Source: Cytobacillus sp. S13-E01 (GTDB taxonomy: Bacteria; Bacillota; Bacilli; Bacillales; Bacillaceae_L). From it: a DNA stretch of 53,357 nucleotides. The stretch's first letter is position 1, and each line of letters opens with the position of its first letter. Under the pieces are notes generated by a model. That model was not told the origin of the DNA. It did no database searches and worked only from the letters and a program-made list of their open reading frames with translations. Where the stretch lies: assembly GCF_029193815.1 (NCBI RefSeq), contig NZ_JARFVC010000026.1:1-53357 (forward strand). The letters run 5' to 3'. Positions 8,343 to 15,894 of the stretch are shown one piece after another. The position numbers and the translations under genes are program-made.

Positions 8343-9191
8343 TTAGGCTATTAAGCGAATACGATTTCCTGAAGGATCTATAGTAACGATAGAACCGTTT
8401 TCTTCTGTAACGGATGCCCCAATTTCCTTCAACAGTGCAATAATATTATTTTTCTTTTCCTCACTTGAAAGCATTAGGGTATATGATTCTAGTCCAACAC
8501 TATTTGGAGGGGGTGTAGGTGCACCTACGCCATTCCAAGTATTTAAACCAATATGGTGATGGTATTTGCCATCCGAAATAAAAAGTGCCTGTGTGCCATA
8601 TCGGTTTACGACTTCAAATCCAAGTCCCTTGATATAAAACTCTTCTGTTTTTTTCAATTCCGATACATTCAAATGGATATGCCCCATGACCGTTTCAGTC
8701 GGTAGACCTTTCCATGACTGCTGTTTACCGTAAGAAAGGAGGTCAGAGAAGTTTAATGGATCCACTGTCATTTCAACTTCACTGTTATTCCAATTCCACT
8801 CGGAAGGATCACGGTCTACATAGATTTCAATTCCATTTCCATCTGGATCCGATAAATAAAGAGCCTCACTGACTAGATGGTCTGAAGAACCTAACTGTAC
8901 TCCAATTTCCACAAAGTGCTGCACTATTTTAGCTAAATCAGATCTTTTAGGGAGAAGGAGTGCAAAGTGATATAATCCGGTCGTTCTGCGTTGTTTTGGA
9001 ACTACATTATCTGGTTGTTCTACTGATAATAAAGCTGTTTTTCCATCCGCACTAAATGTAGCTGACCTTGACGTTTGTTCCAACACCTTAAAGCCAATGA
9101 CTTCTTTATAAAAAGTGATAGAACGCTCTAAATTTTGTATCTTTAGGTTTACTTGACCTACAAATGTATTAGGTTCACGATGAAAATTCAT
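8343..9191 (-). CDS. catE: VOC-family ring-cleaving dioxygenase (catechol 2,3-dioxygenase type)
   Basis: 282 aa, two tandem VOC (glyoxalase-fold) modules, about residues 8-130 and 165-282, matching B. subtilis CatE in length and sequence character. Likely metal ligands are the histidine in GHIHLNV, the histidines of KYHHHIGLN, and a glutamate, possibly in [11 protein letters not shown] could not fix the third ligand with certainty. The expected reaction is oxygen-dependent extradiol cleavage of catechols. It heads a minus-strand operon and is divergent from a broken HxlR regulator gene, as catE-type genes often are. Confidence 0.85.
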   Translation of the reverse strand: MNFHREPNTFVGQVNLKIQNLERSITFYKEVIGFKVLEQTSRSATFSADGKTALLSVEQPDNVVPKQRRTTGLYHFALLLPKRSDLAKIVQHFVEIGVQLGSSDHLVSEALYLSDPDGNGIEIYVDRDPSEWNWNNSEVEMTVDPLNFSDLLSYGKQQSWKGLPTETVMGHIHLNVSELKKTEEFYIKGLGFEVVNRYGTQALFISDGKYHHHIGLNTWNGVGAPTPPPNSVGLESYTLMLSSEEKKNNIIALLKEIGASVTEENGSIVTIDPSGNRIRLIA

Positions 9192-9243
9192 TTTTAGTTA
9201 CCTCCTGATGATTTATAAAACTTCACCAAAATTTATCACTTAA

Positions 9244-9260
9244 TTACTTTATGTAAGTAA
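9244..9260. promoter_or_regulatory. Candidate operator between catE and hxlR
   Basis: TTACTT (9244-9249) and AAGTAA (9255-9260) form a perfect inverted repeat with a 5-bp spacer, 53 bp before the catE start codon. HxlR-family repressors such as CatR bind repeats of this kind in this position. The regulator gene beside it is broken, so regulation may be lost. Confidence 0.5.
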
Positions 9261-9359
9261 GTATATTATTATAATGTAGTGTAGTCAAGTAACTTTTTAT
9301 AAAATAATTCAATTATTTCTTTCACCAGTTTATACTATATAAGTAAGGGGTTGATTTAA

Positions 9360-9670
9360 TTGGATAAGTCGATTTGTCCTAGATTTGAAAAAGCTATCGG
9401 TTTTTTGAGCCAAAGATGGACAGGCTTAATTATTTACCAGCTTCTATCTGGTCCACAGCGTTTTTGCAGTATTGAATCATCAATCGGTGTCAGTGGAAGG
9501 GTCCTATCAGAGAGGTTAAAGGATCTTGAAAACGAGGTATTGTAAAAAGGGGAGTTTTCCCAGAAACTCCAGTTCGGATCGAGTATTCATTGACTGAAAA
9601 AGGAAATGCCCTTGAGCCCATCATGTGAGAGATGGAAAAACGGTCACAAAACTGTTTCTTATCTTTTTAA
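9360..9670 (+). pseudogene. HxlR-family regulator, frameshift plus nonsense codon
   Basis: It starts at TTG 9360 after AAGGGG. The first 58 residues are a clear HxlR winged helix: CPRFEKAIGFLSQRWTGLII and VLSERLKDLENE. A one-base deletion near 9538 breaks the frame. Restoring it gives GIVKRGVFPETPVRIEYSLT, EKGNALEPIM, then a TGA where an arginine is expected (IMREMEK), and the frame runs to 9670. Two independent lesions mean the repressor is dead, so catE may be expressed constitutively. Confidence 0.85.
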
Positions 9671-9696
9671 AAAAAGGGCTGAAAAGAACCAGCCCT
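9668..9696 (-). terminator. Terminator of wrbA
   Basis: On the minus strand, AGGGCTG and CAGCCCT (9690-9696 and 9675-9681) form a 7-bp stem followed by seven T. It lies 8 bp past the wrbA stop codon. Confidence 0.85.
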
Positions 9697-9703
9697 ATAC
9701 CTA

Positions 9704-10369
9704 TTATTGGTTTGCTTTTTTTACCCACTCTGCAACTTGTACAGTACGTTTAGCTTGATGTTTAACAGCTGCTTGAACGTCTTCAATCATTTTTCCATCC
9801 TGACCAACTGTAACACTCGTTCCATAAGGGTTACCACCTGCTCCAAATGTTACTGGATCAGTATAACCTGGAGAGGCTACTATCGCACCCCAATGATACA
9901 TAGTGGTATAGAGAGATAATATCGTCGACTCTTGACCACCATGTGGATTTTGAGCTGATGTCATAGCACTAACTACCTTGTTTACAAGCTTTCCATTAAA
10001 CCATAAACCGCCAGTTGTGTCTAAAAATTGCTTCATTTGGGCAGGCATATTACCAAATCTTGTAGGCACACTGAAAATAATCGCATCTGCCCATTCCAGA
10101 TCACTTAAAGTTACTTCAGGAACATCTTTAGTTGCTTCCACATGTGCTTTCCATCCTTGGTTTTCATCGATAACCGATTGTGGAGCAAGTTCAGGAACTT
10201 TTAATACTTTCACTTTTGCACCTATTTCTGTTGCACCTTCTTCAGCCCATTTTGATAATTGATAATTTGTTCCACCCATACTGTAATAAATCACCGCTAA
10301 TTTTACATTTGTCATTTTTTCGTTCTCCTTTTTTGATGAAGTTCCAAATAATTTGGATAGTAAACCCAT
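9704..10369 (-). CDS. wrbA: NAD(P)H:quinone oxidoreductase, WrbA type
   Basis: 221 aa. Flavodoxin fold of WrbA proteins: LAVIYYSMGGTNYQLSKW (FMN phosphate loop), FSVPTRFGNMPAQMKQFLD, and QNPHGGQESTILSLYTTMYH with the conserved HGGQE motif. It reduces quinones to hydroquinones by two electrons, limiting redox cycling. Two starts have ribosome sites. ATG 10369 (AGGAGGAG) adds the leader MGLLSKLFGTSSKKENEK; ATG 10315 (AAGGAG) gives the normal WrbA N-terminus. It sits downstream of the MhqO remnant and the MhqR-like operator. Confidence 0.88.
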   Translation of the reverse strand: MGLLSKLFGTSSKKENEKMTNVKLAVIYYSMGGTNYQLSKWAEEGATEIGAKVKVLKVPELAPQSVIDENQGWKAHVEATKDVPEVTLSDLEWADAIIFSVPTRFGNMPAQMKQFLDTTGGLWFNGKLVNKVVSAMTSAQNPHGGQESTILSLYTTMYHWGAIVASPGYTDPVTFGAGGNPYGTSVTVGQDGKMIEDVQAAVKHQAKRTVQVAEWVKKANQ

Positions 10370-10416
10370 TTTATAACTCCTCCTATTATTACTCTTTGTT
10401 GAAATAGCTATTCTTA

Positions 10417-10719
10417 TTACACTGCTAATTTTCTAATTTCAAATGGTATTAATCCTTGTTGGATTCTTTCTCTATATTGTTCAGGCAACATTAAATTTTT
10501 TCATCATGAGCAAATCCAGGAGGATCAGTTGCAATTTCAAATAATATTTCTCCATGTTCTTTAAAGTAAATTGCATTAAAATAGTTTCTATCCTGAACAG
10601 GAGTGACAGCATAACCATTTTTCTGAAACATATTTTTGCCAATCCAGTTGATCTTGATTAAAATTTACTGTTTGTTTTACTAAACGTAAGCCTTGTTGGT
10701 TTGTGCATTTTCTAGCCAT
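10417..10719 (-). pseudogene. MhqO-like dioxygenase remnant
   Basis: It begins with a normal AGGAGGTAG site and ATG 10719, reads [11 protein letters not shown] (part of the MhqO N-terminal module), then breaks frame. Another frame gives [36 protein letters not shown] and finally EQYRERIQQGLIPFEIRKLA before a stop, which is the C-terminus of MhqO-type ring-cleaving dioxygenases. About 200 residues between the two ends are gone. The gene is dead, but its promoter region with the operator at 10782 is preserved. Confidence 0.8.
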
Positions 10720-10781
10720 TTAACTACCTCCTTATAGAAGTTATCTTGAAACAATACATATTTAATTAATATATCTCGAAT

Positions 10782-10809
10782 AATATTATCTCGTATTCGA
10801 GATAATATT
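10782..10809. promoter_or_regulatory. MhqR-type operator
   Basis: A perfect palindrome with 12-bp arms, AATATTATCTCG and CGAGATAATATT, around TATT. The core, TATCTCG-N4-CGAGATA, agrees with the MhqR box known from B. subtilis quinone-resistance genes (TATCTCGAATTCGAGATA). An extra half site, ATCTCGAA, is at 10773-10780. It lies about 65 bp before the MhqO remnant and should control the transcript that now carries wrbA. Confidence 0.8.
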
Positions 10810-10883
10810 ATTCCTTTTATTCCCCTGTGTCAATCTTTTTTATTAAAAAATTTATATGCTTCTATAAGTTAGCTTAGCTAAAC

Positions 10884-11074
10884 TTACTTTCTAGCTAATA
10901 TAGCAATAGCCTTTTTTAAGATTTCATTCTCCTCTTGGGATGGAGCATTTGTTTCTAAAGTTTTGCAAAATACTGAGAAGTTGCCACGGTTCCGTTTTCT
11001 AGTTCTATTGGAGAAAAATATTTGTTCCCCAAGATCAATAGGTTAATTTCCTCGGCTGAATGGTTTAATTCCCA
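10884..11074 (-). pseudogene. Unidentified coding remnant with frameshift
   Basis: Two frames join into one plausible protein end: ELNHSAEEINLLILGNKYFS, PIELENGTVATSQYFAKL, then after a frame change ETNAPSQEENEILKKAIAIL, ARK, stop. There is no start codon. The helical C-terminus resembles several unrelated families, so I do not assign one. It is a broken gene near the quinone-stress cluster. Confidence 0.4.
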
Positions 11075-11162
11075 TTATTATTTTGACCTAAACCTATTTT
11101 AGTACACAACTAACACCTATAACGTAAATTTGTAAATAAACACAGAGATTCATTTATTCAAC

Positions 11163-11195
11163 AAAACCAATACAGGTTCGCTGTGTATTGGTTTT
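11163..11195. terminator. Perfect 12-bp hairpin, terminator-like
   Basis: AAAACCAATACA (11163-11174) pairs with TGTATTGGTTTT (11184-11195). It lies downstream of the minus-strand gene at 11242. The T-tract is short, so efficiency is uncertain. Confidence 0.6.
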
Positions 11196-11241
11196 GAATA
11201 GTAATGTTGTTTATTAGTTTACATAATATTATTATGATAAC

Positions 11242-11541
11242 CTAATGATCTAATTCTTGATATTTAATCATTTCTTTAATTCGGTCCAATTCACCGAGCA
11301 ATACAGTTATTTCATCCGTTCTAAGTCTAACCGGTAATTGATCATACAATGTAATAATATGATACTCATCATAATGAACAGCTTTTGCTAAGTAATCGTA
11401 GATTGCATCAATTTGTGTGTTCGTTAGGACTGTTTGTGTATTCATATCCTTAACTTGTGTTAGTACAAATCCGTTAGATTCGGTATCTAGTTTTCCAGTG
11501 AAAATTGAACCATTCATGCTTGTTTCCATTTGGCATTCCAC
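11242..11541 (-). CDS. Hypothetical protein (99 aa)
   Basis: An acidic, soluble protein with no signal peptide or membrane segment. The C-terminal half is predicted helical (QIDAIYDYLAKAVHYDEYHI, ELDRIKEMIKYQ). I recognise no family. The first codons contain three Met (positions 1, 5 and 9), so the true start could be any of 11541, 11529 or 11517; none has a strong ribosome site. It lies alone, divergent from alaX, with codon use like the surrounding housekeeping genes. Confidence 0.6.
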   Translation of the reverse strand: MECQMETSMNGSIFTGKLDTESNGFVLTQVKDMNTQTVLTNTQIDAIYDYLAKAVHYDEYHIITLYDQLPVRLRTDEITVLLGELDRIKEMIKYQELDH

Positions 11542-11687
11542 ACTTCCTTTGTTTTTTCCCTTATGTTAATTATCTCCATGATTTGCTTACTTATGTGAGT
11601 TTAAAAATATACATTTTTTTTTGTGCAAAAATGGAATTTCCTTTCACTTTCAAGTACTATTAATACATTAATTGATAAACGAAAGGA

Positions 11688-12878
11688 ATGACTATTTTGA
11701 CAGAACGCCTATACTATTCCTCCCCTTTCCTCACAAATTGGGAGACTGAAATAAATACAATAACAGAAGAAAATGACGCTTATCTTGTAACATTAAATGC
11801 AACAGCATTTTATCCAGAAGGTGGCGGTCAACCAGCTGATGTTGGGTTTATAGATGGTATTGAAATAATTGATGTCATTGAACGTGATGATGAAATTTAT
11901 CATCTACTCCCCAGTCCCCCAACTGGTTCAACTGTAGCCTGTGAAATTGATTGGAATCGCCGATTAGATCATATGCAACAACATACTGGCCAGCATTTAT
12001 TATCGGCTGTTTGTATTAAATTGTATGATGCTCATACGGTTAGTTTCCACCTTGGTACTGATTCTGTAACAATTGATCTAGCTGTTCCTGAACTTTCTGA
12101 AAAGCAATTGCAACAAATAGAGTCACATGTTAATCAATACATATATGACAACATCCCGCTTAAGAAATATGTTGTAGGTGAAGATCAATTGTCCGCTCTT
12201 TCACTCCGTAAGATTCCAGACGTAACGGATGAGATTAGGATTGTAGAGATAAAAGGAATTGATACGTCTGCTTGTTGTGGGACTCATGTTATGAGAACTG
12301 GTGAATTGGGATTAATTAAGTTACTTAAAACGGAAAAACAAAAAGGAAATGTTCGTTTACATTTTAAATGTGGTAAGCGTGCATTATCAGATTATCATGC
12401 TTCACATAGCCTTCTCACCCAGATCGCAAATAAATTTAGCACAAATCGTTATAGTATCCTTGAAACGATTTCAAAATTAGAAAACGATAATAAACAGCTT
12501 CAGAAAGACCTTGAACTTTTAAAAGAACAAAATGATCAATATTTTGCACAAGAATTATTGGTAGATAATCAAGAGAAAGTAATAATTCACACTTCACAGG
12601 ACAGAGGATTTAAAGAGATTCAAAGCCTAGGTAAACAACTAACCAACTTAACGGATCGTCTCGTGATGTTAGCTTCTCTCGGAGAAAAAAAGCTCATTTT
12701 CTCACATAATGGTTCACGCCAGGTTCATTGTGGACAGTTATTTAAAGAACATTTATCAAAATACGGTGGCAAAGGTGGCGGAAATGCTACTTCTGCTCAA
12801 GCTGGCTTTACTTCTAAAGATGACCTATTAGAATTTATAGCATTTTTTAAAAAGGATTTATTAGAAAATCATGTTTGA
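11688..12878 (+). CDS. alaX: Alanyl-tRNA editing protein AlaX (long form)
   Basis: 396 aa. A stand-alone trans-editing enzyme that hydrolyses Ser or Gly wrongly attached to tRNA-Ala. The N-terminal part has the second-additional-domain-like glycine loop FYPEGGGQPADVG. The zinc site is His99 and His103 (HTGQH) with Cys196 or Cys197 and His200 (CCGTH). A coiled coil around residues 255-285 leads to a C-terminal DHHA1-like domain ending GGKGGGNATSAQAG, which places it in the AlaX-L class. It overlaps tatD by 8 bp, so the two are cotranscribed. Confidence 0.93.
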   Translation: MTILTERLYYSSPFLTNWETEINTITEENDAYLVTLNATAFYPEGGGQPADVGFIDGIEIIDVIERDDEIYHLLPSPPTGSTVACEIDWNRRLDHMQQHTGQHLLSAVCIKLYDAHTVSFHLGTDSVTIDLAVPELSEKQLQQIESHVNQYIYDNIPLKKYVVGEDQLSALSLRKIPDVTDEIRIVEIKGIDTSACCGTHVMRTGELGLIKLLKTEKQKGNVRLHFKCGKRALSDYHASHSLLTQIANKFSTNRYSILETISKLENDNKQLQKDLELLKEQNDQYFAQELLVDNQEKVIIHTSQDRGFKEIQSLGKQLTNLTDRLVMLASLGEKKLIFSHNGSRQVHCGQLFKEHLSKYGGKGGGNATSAQAGFTSKDDLLEFIAFFKKDLLENHV

Positions 12879-13617
12879 TTCTCATATCCATTTAGATCAA
12901 TATGAAAATATTGAGCAACAGATAGAATTGTGGCAGCGTGCAGGTATTACTGGGGTCGTAGCTGTATCTACTAACTTAGCTTCAAGTTACAAAACGCTTA
13001 CCTTAAAGCAACGTTTCCCAACTTTCGTAAAAGCCGCAATTGGCTTTCATCCGGAACAATCTTTGCCTTCTGAGCAAGAGTTTTTAGAATGGGAAAGATT
13101 GGTTTCTAAAGAAAGAAAACTGCTTTCTGCTATTGGTGAGGTTGGTTTACCCTACTATACAAAAGTAAATTCATTGGATCCTTACATAGAGTTACTTAAT
13201 GAGGTAATTAAAATAGCAAAACATGGAGAATTGCCTCTTGCACTGCACGCAATCCATAACCAGGCTGATATTGTTTTTAACATGCTAAAAAAACATTCTA
13301 TTAAAAAAGTGCATTTTCACTGGTTAAAGGCTTCAGACGAGACGCTTGATAAAATTGTAAAGGAAGGCTATCTTGTCTCTGTCACACCAGAAGTATGCTA
13401 TCGTGAACGAGACCAGTTACTCGCTATGAAGATCCCGACAGATCAGTTACTACTAGAAACAGATGGGCCTTGGCCGTTTAACGGTCCCTTTGAGGGGAAT
13501 GTTACTTCTCCCCTGTTACTAAAGGACATAGCTCATACAATTGCAAAAATAAAATCTATCCCTATCGAGCAGATTGTTGAAATATCAGAGAAAAATACCA
13601 TTAAACTCTATAAATAA
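12871..13617 (+). CDS. TatD family metal-dependent hydrolase
   Basis: 248 aa, slightly short for TatD (about 255-260). The metal-binding HxHxD motif is at residues 4-8 (HIHLD), the conserved glutamate is in AIGEVGLPYY, histidines are in LHAIHNQ and VHFHWLK, and ETDGPWPF holds the final aspartate. The family includes 3'-5' exonucleases and DNases; some members act only as general phosphodiesterases. Its start lies inside alaX, so translational coupling is likely. It is not the usual TatD paralogue beside metS, but a divergent YjjV-like form. Confidence 0.85.
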   Translation: MFDSHIHLDQYENIEQQIELWQRAGITGVVAVSTNLASSYKTLTLKQRFPTFVKAAIGFHPEQSLPSEQEFLEWERLVSKERKLLSAIGEVGLPYYTKVNSLDPYIELLNEVIKIAKHGELPLALHAIHNQADIVFNMLKKHSIKKVHFHWLKASDETLDKIVKEGYLVSVTPEVCYRERDQLLAMKIPTDQLLLETDGPWPFNGPFEGNVTSPLLLKDIAHTIAKIKSIPIEQIVEISEKNTIKLYK

Positions 13618-13637
13618 AAAGGTAACAATCATTTTAA

Positions 13638-13675
13638 TGTCTAGCCTCGGCCTTAAGCGCCCGAAGCTTTTCTTT
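13638..13675 (-). repeat. Short copy of the intergenic repeat family
   Basis: TGTCTAGCCTCGGCC, TTAAGCGCCCG and AAGCTTTTCTT match, in reverse orientation, the two outer ends of the long copies at 29436 and 47445; the middle is missing. It sits between the 3' ends of tatD and corA. Confidence 0.6.
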
Positions 13676-14608
13676 TTACCACCAACCTTTTTTCTTAAAA
13701 TAAACCAAGGTAGAAATTCCAATCCCAAACATTAAAAGTAGAGCATAAAAGTATCCAAAATCCCATTTCAACTCTGGCATCCGTTCAAAATTCATACCAT
13801 ATAAGCCTGCAATAAAGGTCATCGGTATAAAAATCACACTTACTAAGGTTAAGGTTTTCATAATGATGTTCATATGGTCTGATTTCAGAGACATTTGCAA
13901 GTCAAATATACTAGTTAAAGTATTTTTAAATGAATCAAAGGCTGATGTCACACGAGAAAAGTTTTGAACTAGTTCATTAACATAAAATCCCGCTTCTTCG
14001 TCGATATAGGGAAAATCTGCATGACTTATATCTTTGATTACATTTTCTTGCGCTTCAACAATTTGTCTTACTTCGTGCAGCTTGTACTTAGTATTATGTA
14101 CTTCGTGACCAATTTCATTTGCAAATGGTGTCTTAAACACTCTCTTTTCAATATCTTGAATATCATCGGCAATTTCGTCAACCTTTGAAAGATAAATTGA
14201 CAAAATTGAATCAAAAATGTGATAGAGTATATGTCCAGTTGTAACCATATGATCAGGGTGAACTCTGCATTCTTCCTGAATTCCCTTAATAATATTTATA
14301 TCTTTCATAATTGTCGAGATCACATAGTTTGGTCCTACTACTATGTTAATTGCAGCAAAACTTAAATCATCTTGAAGCACATTTGTACATACAAAAGCAT
14401 GCTCTGTATAAATATCAACTCTCGGTATTCCTCCTTTTGATTTCATCGCTTTTCTAGCGAGTGGATGAATATTCGCTGTTTGTAGGCTCTCATCCACTAA
14501 TTTATCGTTTTTATCTTGAATATGAAACCATATAATTTCGTCTTTACTAGGCATTTTAAATGTACTAATTTCAAATACTTTATCTTCACCTTTTTTATAA
14601 CAAAGCAT
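13676..14608 (-). CDS. CorA family divalent-cation (Mg2+/Co2+) channel
   Basis: 310 aa. A large cytoplasmic N-terminal domain contains the long stalk helix (residues about 150-235). Two C-terminal membrane helices follow: MTLTLVSVIFIPMTFIAGLY-like region at about 250-270 and FYALLLMFGIGISTLVYF at about 287-304. The selectivity motif YGMNFERMPEL (GMN at 271-273) lies between them. The protein forms a pentameric channel for Mg2+ import; Co2+ or Zn2+ transport is also known in the family. Monocistronic, convergent with tatD. Confidence 0.9.
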   Translation of the reverse strand: MLCYKKGEDKVFEISTFKMPSKDEIIWFHIQDKNDKLVDESLQTANIHPLARKAMKSKGGIPRVDIYTEHAFVCTNVLQDDLSFAAINIVVGPNYVISTIMKDINIIKGIQEECRVHPDHMVTTGHILYHIFDSILSIYLSKVDEIADDIQDIEKRVFKTPFANEIGHEVHNTKYKLHEVRQIVEAQENVIKDISHADFPYIDEEAGFYVNELVQNFSRVTSAFDSFKNTLTSIFDLQMSLKSDHMNIIMKTLTLVSVIFIPMTFIAGLYGMNFERMPELKWDFGYFYALLLMFGIGISTLVYFKKKGWW

Positions 14609-14679
14609 AAGTCTCTAACCCTCACAATAATTATTTATCCCTGGATTTATAGTGTTTGCTTTTTCATTGAAACTAAACA

Positions 14680-14710
14680 AAAAACTGACTGGCTTTCCAA
14701 TCAGTTTTTT
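14680..14710 (-). terminator. Terminator overlapping the stop codon of the AI-2E permease gene
   Basis: On the minus strand AAAACTGATTGG pairs with CCAGTCAGTTTT around AAAG (one bulge or mismatch), then a T run. The TGA stop codon is inside the 5' arm. Confidence 0.85.
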
Positions 14711-15741
14711 GAAAATTTCATTCTATTTTTGAAAATATCAGCCTTTACTAAAGCGTCGTATAAAAGGATTATACCTGGACCTGCTATGAGGCCGATAAAT
14801 CCAAGCAATTGGAATCCAATATACATACTAATCAATGCCGCTAATGCACTAATCCCTAAGTTTGAAGAGAAAATTTTTGGCTCAATAATTCTTCTGACAA
14901 TCGTTATAACCCCAAATAAGATTAATAGGCCAAAGCCTGCTTGTTGATCACCATTGATAAAAGAATAAATTGCCCATGGGACAATGAATGAGCCTGTACC
15001 CAATATTGGCAGAAGATCTACTATGACAATAAGTAACGAAAGGACAACTGGATAGTTACTGTCAAGCAGTAATAAACCAACTAGAGCCACCACAAATGTA
15101 ACCGTACTTAGAATGAGTTGAGCTTTTAAAAATCCAAAAAGCACTTTGTATATCTGTGATAATAAAATCATCACTTTAGCTTTTGTTGTTCTCTCAAACA
15201 AATTATCAGTTTTTTTATAGATTACTGCTAGCTCATTAGAAAATAGGAATACTGATATAATATAAACTAGAAATTGTAATAAAAATTCAGGTACATTTGA
15301 CAGAAAAATAAATGTTCCCTCAGTTATGTTTTTCGCTAATTCAATTAGCATTTGCTTCAATGAATCGATACTATCCTCAAAGGAATCTACTAGGTCAACT
15401 GGTAGTTTTTCTATATAATTGTTCCATTTTACTACCAAAGAATCAATTCTACTAACATCAATAGATGACATGAAGTATGGTATATTTTTCACGAACAATA
15501 TGAGCTGATTAATAATCACAGTGATACTAAGATAACTAACAACTAGTAGCAATAATATATAAAGCAAAAAAGTAATGGTTACCGCATAAATTCTTTTTAA
15601 TTTTGATTTTTTACCGACGTACTTTACAATTGGATCTAACATAACCGCAGTAACAAAAGCCAAGATTAGAGGTAGTGAATATGGTATTAAAAAGAGGATG
15701 ATAATAACTGCTAGTCCAATAACTATAGATTTTTTATTCAT
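14701..15741 (-). CDS. AI-2E family transporter (PerM/YdiK-like permease)
   Basis: 346 aa with about eight hydrophobic segments. The N-terminus has two helices (SIVIGLAVIIILFLIPYSLP onward) and a cytoplasmic turn containing AVMLDPIVKYVGKKSKLKR. The C-terminal part has the family pattern DLLPILGTGSFIVPWAIYSF and later RIIEPKIFSSNLGI, then QLLGFIGLIAGPGIILLYDA. Members export small molecules or Na+/Li+ in exchange for H+; the substrate here is unknown. Stands alone between corA and parC. Confidence 0.85.
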   Translation of the reverse strand: MNKKSIVIGLAVIIILFLIPYSLPLILAFVTAVMLDPIVKYVGKKSKLKRIYAVTITFLLYILLLLVVSYLSITVIINQLILFVKNIPYFMSSIDVSRIDSLVVKWNNYIEKLPVDLVDSFEDSIDSLKQMLIELAKNITEGTFIFLSNVPEFLLQFLVYIISVFLFSNELAVIYKKTDNLFERTTKAKVMILLSQIYKVLFGFLKAQLILSTVTFVVALVGLLLLDSNYPVVLSLLIVIVDLLPILGTGSFIVPWAIYSFINGDQQAGFGLLILFGVITIVRRIIEPKIFSSNLGISALAALISMYIGFQLLGFIGLIAGPGIILLYDALVKADIFKNRMKFSKN

Positions 15742-15849
15742 TTGTTGGATAAACCTCTCTCATGACTCGATGATATAGGAAATGATTAATTCATATTTTA
15801 CAGTATATTGCTTCTATTTAAAATGCAAATATTTCTTCGATATCGAAAA

Positions 15850-15884
15850 AAGAACTGTTAAAGTTTATAACTTCAACAGTTCTT
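15850..15884 (-). terminator. Terminator of the parE-parC operon
   Basis: A 13-bp stem with one G-U pair (15851-15863 with 15871-15883), then six T on the minus strand. It begins 11 bp past the parC stop. Confidence 0.9.
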
Positions 15885-15894
15885 TAAACTTTCC

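Noticed and set aside
9627-9645. In-frame TGA in the hxlR remnant as a second selenocysteine codon
   Set aside because: The expected residue is arginine, no Cys homologue position exists, no hairpin follows, and the frame is already broken by a deletion.
10884-11074. IS3-family OrfA remnant
   Set aside because: Only the last 15 residues resemble OrfA (ENEILKKAIAILARK); the joined upstream frame does not, so I left it unidentified.
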